Assembly: GCA_026400305.1 (NCBI GenBank)
Contig: JAPLPI010000174.1
Span: 1-8,113 of the forward strand
Length of the DNA stretch: 8,113 nt
Reading direction: 5' to 3'
Origin: Alphaproteobacteria bacterium
GTDB lineage: Bacteria > Pseudomonadota > Alphaproteobacteria > Micropepsales > Micropepsaceae
A program made the position numbers and the translations under genes. Positions 1 through 6,160 of the stretch are shown here, piece by piece. The notes beneath the pieces were generated by a model that saw only the letters and a list, made by a program, of their open reading frames with translations, ran no database searches and was not told the origin of the DNA. Each line of letters begins with the position of its first letter. The stretch's first letter is position 1.

Positions 1-363
1 CACCGCCCCGACCGCATCAATATGCATGCCGCCATGTCGCAAACCGTGCTGGCGGCGCGCGCCGCCGACATCACAGTGCTGGACGGGGTGTACAATGCGC
101 TGGACGACATGACCGGTTTTGCCAACGCCTGCACCGAAGCGCGCGATTTCGGCTTTGACGGCAAGAGCGTCATCCATCCGAGCCAGGTTGCCCCGGCCAA
201 GGCGGCCTTTTCGCCATCGCTGGACGAAATTGCCTATGCCCGGCGGGTGCTGGCTGCCTTTGCCGCCCAGCCCGGCGCCAGCGTCGTCACCCTGGACCGG
301 CACATGCTGGAAGCGCTGGATGCCGCCAGCGCACGGCGCACCCTAGCGCGCGCAGGGCACTAG
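1..363 (+). CDS. CoA-ester lyase of the HpcH/HpaI aldolase / CitE family, C-terminal part
   Basis: The open frame enters from the left edge, so only the last 120 codons are present, ending at TAG 361-363. The visible part carries the family's C-terminal pattern: a V-L-D-G-V-Y-N segment, a D-D-M-T-G-F stretch, then G-F-D-G-K-S-V-I-H-P-S-Q, followed by a helical tail. The G-F-D-G-K...I-H-P-x-Q motif is typical of citrate lyase beta subunits and of malyl-CoA / beta-methylmalyl-CoA lyases and malyl-CoA thioesterases. These enzymes cleave or hydrolyse CoA thioesters in the cytoplasm using a divalent metal. The metal-binding and catalytic residues lie in the missing N-terminal part, so the substrate cannot be chosen. 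The zapE start codon follows the stop directly, which suggests one transcript. Family assignment is firm; the exact reaction is open. Confidence 0.85.
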   Translation, partial: HRPDRINMHAAMSQTVLAARAADITVLDGVYNALDDMTGFANACTEARDFGFDGKSVIHPSQVAPAKAAFSPSLDEIAYARRVLAAFAAQPGASVVTLDRHMLEALDAASARRTLARAGH

Positions 364-1449
364 ATGCTGCTGACCCAGTACCGGGACTTGGGTGCGCGCT
401 GTGAACTGTGCCCCGATTCGGCCCAAGAAAACGCCGTGAACCGCCTGTCCGAGCTGGCCGCGGCGCTGGCGCAAAAGCCCGCTTTCATTCTGTTCGGCAA
501 GAAGCCGCCGCCGCGCAGGCTTTACATCTGGGGCGATGTGGGGCGCGGCAAGACGTTCCTGATGGACCTGTTCTTCAGCGCGGCCAAGGTGACCAGGAAG
601 CGCCGCGCCCATTTCAACCGCTTCATGGTGGATGTGCATGCCCGCATCCATGCGATTCGCCAGCGCGCCAGATCGAGCGATCCCATCACCGTGGTGGCGC
701 GAGACCTGGCCGCAGAGGCGCGGCTTTTATGTTTTGACGAATTCCAGATCACAGACGTTGCCGATGCCATGATCCTGGGCCGGCTGTTCGACCGGTTGTT
801 CGCCGAAGGCGTCACCATTGTCGCCACGTCAAACGTCCCGCCCGATCGTCTTTATGAAGGCGGCCTGAACCGCCAGCTCTTTTTGCCCTTCATCGCCGAG
901 ATCAAGCAGCGGCTGGAGGTGGTGGAGCTGAACGGTCCCACCGATTACCGGTTGCAGCGCATTTCCGGCATCACCGTCTATATGACGCCGCTGGGGCACC
1001 AGGCCGATAGCGAAATGAACGCGGCCTGGCGGCGACTGACCGATACCCCCCACGGCAAGCCATCGAGCCTAGCGGTGCTGGGCCGCAAAGTCCCGGTACC
1101 GCAGGCGGCACGCGGCGTGGCGCGTTTCGACTTTCGCGACCTGTGCGCCCAGCCCTTGGCGGCGGCGGACTTCCTGGCAGTGGCGCAGGAATTTCATACC
1201 CTGTTGCTGGATCGTATTCCCGAACTGTCGCCGGAGAATTGCAACGAGGCACGGCGCTTCATTCTCTTGATCGACACTTTATATGACGAGGGCGTGAAGC
1301 TGGTCTGTTCGGCAGCCGCACCGCCCGAACTGCTGTATCCCGCGGGCGACGGTGCCGAAGCCTTCCGCCGCACCACCTCGCGCCTTGCCGAAATGCAGAG
1401 CGAAGACTATCTCAGGCGCGGTCACGGCATTCACGGACTGGCGCAATGA
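364..1449 (+). CDS. zapE: ZapE, AFG1-like cell-division ATPase
   Basis: This 361-residue protein matches the size and order of the ZapE/AFG1 family (P-loop ATPases; E. coli ZapE acts on the FtsZ ring). The N-terminal part is followed by a Walker A at residues 57-64 (G-D-V-G-R-G-K-T, Lys63). The Walker B is L-L-C-F-D-E-F, with Asp125 and Glu126, followed by the family-typical Q-I-T-D-V-A-D-A-M. Next come a sensor-like A-T-S-N-V-P-P and the L-Y-E-G-G-L-N-R-Q-L-F-L-P-F-I stretch. The C-terminal half has the family patterns F-x-F-x-D-L-C and R-R-F-I-L-L-I-D-x-L-Y-D. The ATG is the base after the upstream TAG, with an AGGG ribosome site at 354-357, so translation is likely coupled. The stop overlaps the next start as ATGA. 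No domain is missing. A cytoplasmic protein at the division site is expected from the family. Confidence 0.95.
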   Translation: MLLTQYRDLGARCELCPDSAQENAVNRLSELAAALAQKPAFILFGKKPPPRRLYIWGDVGRGKTFLMDLFFSAAKVTRKRRAHFNRFMVDVHARIHAIRQRARSSDPITVVARDLAAEARLLCFDEFQITDVADAMILGRLFDRLFAEGVTIVATSNVPPDRLYEGGLNRQLFLPFIAEIKQRLEVVELNGPTDYRLQRISGITVYMTPLGHQADSEMNAAWRRLTDTPHGKPSSLAVLGRKVPVPQAARGVARFDFRDLCAQPLAAADFLAVAQEFHTLLLDRIPELSPENCNEARRFILLIDTLYDEGVKLVCSAAAPPELLYPAGDGAEAFRRTTSRLAEMQSEDYLRRGHGIHGLAQ

Positions 1450-1853
1450 CAAATGTTCTTTGGGCGTGTGCGTTCGTACTGGCCTGTATCGGTTTTTACC
1501 GGTTCGGCCTGCCCTGGCTGAAACGCTTCGACCAGGCCAATGTCGCGCGCATTGCCCAGCAGGAGCGCGACAAGGCCGACGCCAACGCTCATATCCGCCA
1601 CGCCCTAGACGTGGCCAATGAGCAGGTCGAGGAAATCCAGGAGATCAAGGTCGGGGCCGCGACCCATTACCTGTTTGAGGCCCAGACCTTCGCCACCCGC
1701 GACGAGGCCGAGGAAATGCGCGCAACCCGCGTCGGTACGGTGGCAAGGCGTTTCTATGAAGATCTGCCGGCGGCCCTGGCAGGCGCAGCGGAACGCGGCC
1801 GCATGTCGGCTCGCGAGCGGGCCTCAACGCGCTGGAAAAAGACCGTCTATTAG
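1446..1853 (+). CDS. Small membrane-anchored protein of unknown function
   Basis: This is a 135-residue protein that I do not recognise. Its ATG overlaps the zapE TGA (ATGA at 1446-1449) and no good ribosome site precedes it, so it probably depends on translation of zapE. Residues about 4-25 form one hydrophobic segment (L-W-A-C-A-F-V-L-A-C-I-G-F-Y). It is followed by a basic/polar stretch, which predicts a single N-terminal membrane anchor with a cytoplasmic remainder. Residues about 30-70 are rich in Glu, Asp, Gln, Lys and Ala with a helical, possibly coiled-coil character (R-I-A-Q-Q-E-R-D-K-A-D). A more globular part follows (about 70-105, H-Y-L-F-E-A-Q-T-F-A-T-R-D-E-A-E), then a very basic end. 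Codon use matches its neighbours, and the downstream convergent gene overlaps its stop codon, so the frame is well bounded. Linkage to zapE hints at an envelope or division role, but nothing in the sequence proves it. Confidence 0.75.
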   Translation: MTNVLWACAFVLACIGFYRFGLPWLKRFDQANVARIAQQERDKADANAHIRHALDVANEQVEEIQEIKVGAATHYLFEAQTFATRDEAEEMRATRVGTVARRFYEDLPAALAGAAERGRMSARERASTRWKKTVY

Positions 1854-3073
1854 GCCGCTTCGCCCTTCATCAGCTTGGGGAGCTTGCCGACATCCCCGCC
1901 GGCGTGGCGCATGAAAAAGCGCCGCGCGGGACCGATGGAATCGACGATGCCTAGACCCAGATCGCGCAGGTGCCGCAGTGGAGCGATGTCGTTGGAGAAC
2001 AGCCGATTCAGCGCATCCATGGTGCCGCCCATCACCACCGAATCGAACCGGCGCCAGCGCTCATAGCGCTTCAAGGTATCCAGCGCGCCGACATCGCGGC
2101 CCAGCCGTGCCGCGTCCAGCAGCACTTCGGCAAGGGCGGCGGCATCCTTCAGGCCCAGATTCAATCCCTGCCCGGCGATGGGATGAATGCCATGCGCGCA
2201 GTCGCCGGCCAGGGCAAATCGCGGCCGCACGAAATCCCGCGCGATATGAAATGAAAGCGGATAGGACCAGCGCGGTCCGGTCGATGTGGTCTGCCCCAGA
2301 TGCGAGCCAAAGCGGCGCAACAGTTCGGCGTTGAAGCCGTCTTTGTCTAGCGCCAGTAATCCCGGTGCCTTCTTCTTGTCTTCGGTCCACACTAGGGAGG
2401 AACGGGTGCCCGTCATCGGCAAAATCGCGAACGGACCCGAGGGCAGGAAATGCTCATAGGCCACGCCATTGTGCGGCTTCTCATGTTCCACCGTCGCGAC
2501 GATGCCGGTCTGGGGATAGGACCAGCCGATCACCTGCACACCCATCTGGCCACGCAGCGGCGATTCGCGGCCATCGGCGGCTATCACCAAGGCTGCTGAA
2601 ATTTCTTCGCCGTTCGCCAGCCGCGCCACGGCACGGCCCGCCTCCACCGTCAGAAACTTGATCGCGGTGGGCGTCAGGACTTCCATATTCGCTTGCCGCG
2701 CGACCGCTTCGTGCAAGGCGGTGCGGATATGCCGGTTCTCCGCGATATGGCCCAGGGCATCGGCCCCCACTTCCTGGGCGTCGAAATGCAGCGAGAAGAG
2801 TGAGGCGGCTTTGCCGGCCTGTCCGTCGGTGACCAGGATCTCGCGGATGGGCTGGGCATGGGGCTTCAGGCTGTCCCACACCCCCAGGGCCGTCAGCATC
2901 CGCACACTGGCATAGGCCAGGGCCGAGACCCGGCCATCGAACTTGGGGTCCAAGGCCGCGGCGGGGGGGGCGGCATCTACCACCAGCACCTTCATGCCGC
3001 CCTGGGCCAAGGCCAGCCCCAGCGGTAGGCCCACCATGCCCCCGCCACTGATCAAAATATCGGCCTGCTTCAC
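1850..3073 (-). CDS. FAD-dependent ubiquinone-biosynthesis hydroxylase (UbiH/UbiF/COQ6 family)
   Basis: This 407-residue flavoprotein monooxygenase probably hydroxylates the aromatic ring of a ubiquinone precursor at the inner face of the membrane. The N-terminal dinucleotide motif G-G-G-M-V-G is at residues 10-15. A G-R-V-S-A-L-A-Y-A-S stretch follows, then the A-A-D-G-R-E-S-P-L-R motif. The second FAD motif, A-G-D-C-A-H-G-I-H-P-I-A-G-Q-G-L-N-L-G-L, has Gly290-Asp291. All family blocks are present and the length is normal. Start choice: an AAGGA ribosome site (3082-3086 on the complement) lies 8 bases before GTG 3073, giving a protein beginning M-K-Q-A-D-I-L-I-S. The ATG at 3082 overlaps that site and has none of its own; ATG 3112 and TTG 3133 are also unsupported. 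Which ring position is hydroxylated cannot be told from sequence, so no symbol is given. The stop TAA (1852-1850) interlocks with the TAG of the convergent gene. Confidence 0.92.
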   Translation of the reverse strand: MKQADILISGGGMVGLPLGLALAQGGMKVLVVDAAPPAAALDPKFDGRVSALAYASVRMLTALGVWDSLKPHAQPIREILVTDGQAGKAASLFSLHFDAQEVGADALGHIAENRHIRTALHEAVARQANMEVLTPTAIKFLTVEAGRAVARLANGEEISAALVIAADGRESPLRGQMGVQVIGWSYPQTGIVATVEHEKPHNGVAYEHFLPSGPFAILPMTGTRSSLVWTEDKKKAPGLLALDKDGFNAELLRRFGSHLGQTTSTGPRWSYPLSFHIARDFVRPRFALAGDCAHGIHPIAGQGLNLGLKDAAALAEVLLDAARLGRDVGALDTLKRYERWRRFDSVVMGGTMDALNRLFSNDIAPLRHLRDLGLGIVDSIGPARRFFMRHAGGDVGKLPKLMKGEAA

Positions 3074-3081
3074 TGCCCACA

Positions 3082-3086
3082 TCCTT
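3082..3086 (-). promoter_or_regulatory. Ribosome binding site that decides the hydroxylase start
   Basis: On the minus strand the sequence reads AAGGA, then 8 bases, then GTG (3073-3071). The spacing is ideal for that GTG. The in-frame ATG at 3082-3080 begins inside the AAGGA itself, so it cannot use this site. The shorter GTG-initiated protein also places the FAD-binding strand right at its N-terminus, as is usual for this family. Confidence 0.6.
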
Positions 3087-3126
3087 TGCACATATTTTAT
3101 GCAAAAACTCATTCTTGCGTAATAAG

Positions 3127-3146
3127 CAGGCAAATTACTCTGCCTG
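3127..3146. promoter_or_regulatory. Inverted repeat 1 upstream of glnK (possible operator)
   Basis: The arms CAGGCA (3127-3132) and TGCCTG (3141-3146) are perfect inverted repeats with an 8-base spacer. The repeat lies in the divergent region between the hydroxylase and glnK, centred about 110 bases upstream of the predicted glnK start of transcription. A short T run follows on the plus strand, so a weak hairpin terminator is an alternative reading, but no plus-strand gene precedes it. Protein binding is inferred from position and symmetry only. Confidence 0.4.
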
Positions 3147-3150
3147 TTTT

Positions 3151-3631
<481 letters not shown>

Positions 3632-3671
3632 GCCCGCAAGACTTAAAGCCGTCCACAAAGAGGACTGAAAA

Positions 3672-4855
3672 ATGAGAATTGAACCTTTGAAGAAAACGGG
3701 TCTCGCCACACTTGCCAGCGCCGGCATGCTTGCGCTGACTGCGGGCGCGGCCTTTGCGGCAGATGCTCCCAAGGATCCGCTGAATTCTGGCGATACAGCA
3801 TGGATGATCACATCATCAGCGCTGGTGCTGATGATGACCATCCCGGGCCTGGGCCTTTTCTATGGCGGCATGGTCCGCAAGAAGAACGTTCTGGCTACCC
3901 TGGCGCAGAGCTTCGGTGCCACGGCACTGCTCACCGTCCTGTGGATGGTGATCGGCTATTCGATCGCCCTAACGCCCAATCCCGATGCTGGCATGAACGC
4001 CTGGATCGGCGGCTTCGGCAACCTGTTCCTGAACAAGATGACTCTGACCAGCATCAATCCGCTGGGACCGACGATTCCGGAATCTGTCTACATGTTCTTC
4101 CAGATGACCTTCGCGATCATCACCCCGGCGCTCATCGCGGGCGCCCTGGCTGATCGTATGAAGTTCAGCGCCTTCCTGTGGTTCATGGCCCTGTGGCTGA
4201 TCCTGGTCTATTGCCCCATCGCCCATTGGGTCTGGGGTGGCGGTTGGCTCGGCACGGCCGGCGCGATGGACTATGCGGGCGGCTCGGTGGTGCACTTGAA
4301 CGCGGGCACCGCGGCTCTGGTGACCTGCCTTGTCCTTGGCAAGCGCATCGGCCTAGGCAGCGAGAACATGACGCCGCACAACCTGGTCCTGTCTGTAATC
4401 GGCGCTTCACTGCTGTGGGTTGGCTGGTTCGGCTTCAACGCCGGCTCCGCCGTCTCCGCCGGCTACAATGCCGGTATGGCTGCCGCCGCGACGCAAATTG
4501 CGACTGCCGCTGCCGCGCTGGGCTGGATGGTTGCCGAATGGATCATCGCCAAGAAGCCTTCCGTGCTTGGCATGATCTCCGGCGCCGTTGCCGGCCTTGT
4601 GGCGATCACCCCGGCATCGGGCTTTGTTGATCCGGTGGGCGCGCTCATCATCGGCATCGCGGCCGGCGTGGTCTGCTAAACTTCGACCAGATGATTGCAC
4701 AGTTCAAGGATGTGGGAGCGGTGTTCGTATATTGCGCAATCGTCACCTTCATCATCCTGAAGGCTGTTGACCTAGTCATCGGCCTGCGCGTCTCGCCCGA
4801 AGTTGAAGTCGAAGGTCTCGACATCAACCTGCATGGCGAAACCGTTCACGACTAG
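3672..4855 (+). pseudogene. amtB: amtB ammonium transporter gene, broken by internal deletion and frameshift
   Basis: The first frame (3672-4679, 335 residues) has a signal peptide (likely cut after Ala29, A-A-F-A). It continues with the Amt core: G-L-G-L-F-Y-G-G-M-V-R, F-F-Q-M-T-F-A-I-I-T-P-A-L-I, the first pore histidine His208 (S-V-V-H-L-N-A-G) and W-F-G-F-N-A-G-S. It ends prematurely after G-I-A-A-G-V-V-C at TAA 4677-4679. The expected C-terminus then appears in another frame (about 4679-4855): last helix A-V-F-V-Y-C-A-I-V-T-F-I-I-L-K, then G-L-R-V-S-P-E-V-E and E-G-L-D-I. The segment in between, with the F-G-V-H-G second pore histidine, is missing; from memory of the family this is about 50-60 codons, with net loss of 3n+1 bases. 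The ribosome site AGAGGA (3659-3664) sits 7 bases before the ATG, and glnK ends 40 bases upstream. A channel lacking this part should not conduct ammonium. A genuine mutation and an assembly error are both possible. Confidence 0.85.
4679..4855 (+). other. Out-of-frame 3' remnant of amtB (last membrane helix and cytoplasmic tail)
   Basis: Read in the frame of ATG 4691, this stretch encodes the end of an Amt protein up to TAG 4853-4855. It includes the final transmembrane helix (A-V-F-V-Y-C-A-I-V-T-F-I-I-L-K), the V-D-L-V-I-G-L-R-V turn and the cytoplasmic tail E-V-E-V-E-G-L-D-I-N-L-H-G-E. It is not in the frame of the upstream part and has no ribosome site, so it is probably untranslated. It is well preserved, with no extra stops, which points to a recent event or an artefact. 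Confidence 0.8.
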
Positions 4856-4876
4856 TCGCGTACGTAACTTCTCCCT

Positions 4877-4914
4877 AACTTGGGGCGATCCTCACGGAAC
4901 GCCCCAAGTTTTTT
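4877..4914 (+). terminator. Intrinsic terminator after amtB
   Basis: The left arm AACTTGGGGCG (4877-4887) pairs perfectly with CGCCCCAAGTT (4900-4910) around a 12-base loop. A T run follows through 4914, giving six Ts counting the end of the stem. It starts 22 bases after the amtB remnant stop, where the glnK-amtB transcript should end. Confidence 0.9.
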
Positions 4915-4942
4915 GTGGTCGCTCTCGCTTAGCGAACACTCC

Positions 4943-4973
4943 GGGCGCCCTTCTCACGAAGGGCGCCCTTTTT
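4943..4973 (+). terminator. Second intrinsic terminator after amtB
   Basis: The left arm GGGCGCCCTT (4943-4952) pairs perfectly with AAGGGCGCCC (4959-4968) around a 6-base loop. TTTTTC follows at 4969-4974. The stem is very GC-rich and stable. It lies only 28 bases after the first terminator and 32 bases before the aminotransferase start codon, which makes a tandem terminator. Confidence 0.9.
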
Positions 4974-4981
4974 CTTTCCGG

Positions 4982-5002
4982 GCCGGACCTTTATGGTCCG
5001 GC
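4982..5002 (+). promoter_or_regulatory. Hairpin abutting the aminotransferase start codon
   Basis: GCCGGACC (4982-4989) and GGTCCGGC (4995-5002) form a perfect 8-base stem with a TTTAT loop, ending 3 bases before ATG 5006. No T run follows, so it is not a terminator. If transcribed it would occupy the place where a ribosome site should be, and none is recognisable. It could limit translation, or the mRNA could start inside or after it and be leaderless. The structure is seen in the sequence; the role is inferred. Confidence 0.5.
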
Positions 5003-5005
5003 GCC

Positions 5006-6145
5006 ATGTCTGAACCCACCCGCTTGGATGCCCTGCCCGATGGCCCCTTTGCGCGTCTGGCCACGCTTCTGAAGGAAGTGGAGCCCGGCAAGGAGCCCAT
5101 CAGCCTGGCCTTGGGCGATCCGTCCGGTACGGTGCCGAACTTTGTGAAAGAGGCGCTGGTGCGCGAAGCCGCACGCTTCGGCAATTATCCGCAGATCGCC
5201 GGAACACAGGAATGGCGCGAGGCCGCCGCGGCCTGGGTAGCCGCCCGCTTCGGCCTGCCGTCAGACCGCATCAGTCCGGACCGGCATGTCCTGCCGCTCA
5301 ATGGCACCCGCGACGGGCTGTTCAGCGTGCTGTTTCCGTTTGTGCCGGAACAGAAGGCGGGCCGGCAGCCGATCGTGGCGCTGCCCAATCCCTTCTACCA
5401 GGTCTATGCCGCAGCAGCGCTAGCCTCCGTCGCCGAGCCACTTTATGTCCCCGCCCTGGCCGAGAATGGCTTCCTGCCCGATTACGCCGCGCTGCCGGAC
5501 GATGTGCTGGCGCGTATCGCGGCCGTCTATGTCTGCACCCCATCCAATCCCGAAGGGGCGGTAGCGACGCAGGACTATTTGAACAAGCTTTTCGAACTGG
5601 CCGATCGCCACGACTTCATCGTGCTGGCTGATGAATGTTACGCCGACATCTGGTTTGATTCGCGCCTGCTGAGCTTTCACTCCCTGTCCAAGCGGTCCGG
5701 CCTGCCGGGCCTTCGCAGCGGCATGGTGGCGGGCTGCGCTAATCTGATCGTCAAGTTCCGCGCCTTCCGCAATGTCGCCGGCCCGCAGGTGCCCACCCCG
5801 ATCCTGGCTGCCAGCGCCGCCTGCTGGCGCGATGAAGCCCATGTCACGGCGGGCCGCGCCGCCTATGCCGAAAAGATGGCGGCGGCCGAGCGCATCCTGG
5901 GAAATCGCATGAAGCGGCCGGGTGGCGGATTCTTCCTCTGGCTGGAGGTCGGAAATGGCGAGGAATTTGCCTTGCGCGCCTGGCGGGAGCAGGGGGTGCG
6001 CCTGCTGCCCGGCGCCTATATGGGCCGGGAAATTTCTCCTGGAAAACCCCAGTCAAACCCTGGATTTTCCTACGTTCGGGTGGCACTTGTTAATGACTTG
6101 TCAACCATTATGACCGCACTCGAAAGAGTGAGAGAAGTTCTCTAG
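5006..6145 (+). CDS. dapC: PLP-dependent class I/II aminotransferase, DapC-like (succinyldiaminopimelate transaminase)
   Basis: This 379-residue fold-type I aminotransferase probably makes N-succinyl-L,L-diaminopimelate with glutamate as amino donor, in lysine and peptidoglycan synthesis. Seen in order: an N-terminal L-D-A-L-P-D-G-P-F-A-R-L typical of the DapC group, L-P-L-N-G-T-R-D-G-L-F, P-N-P-F-Y-Q-V-Y, C-T-P-S-N-P-E-G (Asn181), D-E-C-Y (Asp209, Tyr212), the PLP Schiff-base lysine Lys229 in F-H-S-L-S-K-R-S-G-L-P-G-L-R-S-G, and the carboxylate-binding Arg358. The start at 5006 fits the family N-terminus. The longer frame back to 4880 would translate the terminators. Tyr212 to Lys229 is only 17 residues, shorter than I expect for relatives, which carry a Pro-rich loop there; an in-frame loss of roughly 15-20 residues is likely. 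No clear ribosome site is present. The gene ends 15 bases before ftsK. Substrate assignment is by family resemblance only. Confidence 0.82.
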   Translation: MSEPTRLDALPDGPFARLATLLKEVEPGKEPISLALGDPSGTVPNFVKEALVREAARFGNYPQIAGTQEWREAAAAWVAARFGLPSDRISPDRHVLPLNGTRDGLFSVLFPFVPEQKAGRQPIVALPNPFYQVYAAAALASVAEPLYVPALAENGFLPDYAALPDDVLARIAAVYVCTPSNPEGAVATQDYLNKLFELADRHDFIVLADECYADIWFDSRLLSFHSLSKRSGLPGLRSGMVAGCANLIVKFRAFRNVAGPQVPTPILAASAACWRDEAHVTAGRAAYAEKMAAAERILGNRMKRPGGGFFLWLEVGNGEEFALRAWREQGVRLLPGAYMGREISPGKPQSNPGFSYVRVALVNDLSTIMTALERVREVL

Positions 6146-6160
6146 TGGGCGAGTTCGGCA

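Noticed and set aside
3094..3122. A -10-like TAAAAT (3094-3099, minus strand) for the hydroxylase gene
   Set aside because: No convincing -35 box at the right spacing, and the start of transcription would fall at the edge of the ribosome site.
4880..5005. N-terminal extension of the aminotransferase from ATG 4880
   Set aside because: It would translate both terminator hairpins, and the family N-terminus begins at 5006.
6051..6070. Imperfect hairpin with GGAAAA / TTTTCC arms in the 3' part of the aminotransferase gene
   Set aside because: It lies inside well-supported coding sequence, is interrupted by mismatches and has no T run, so it is probably incidental.
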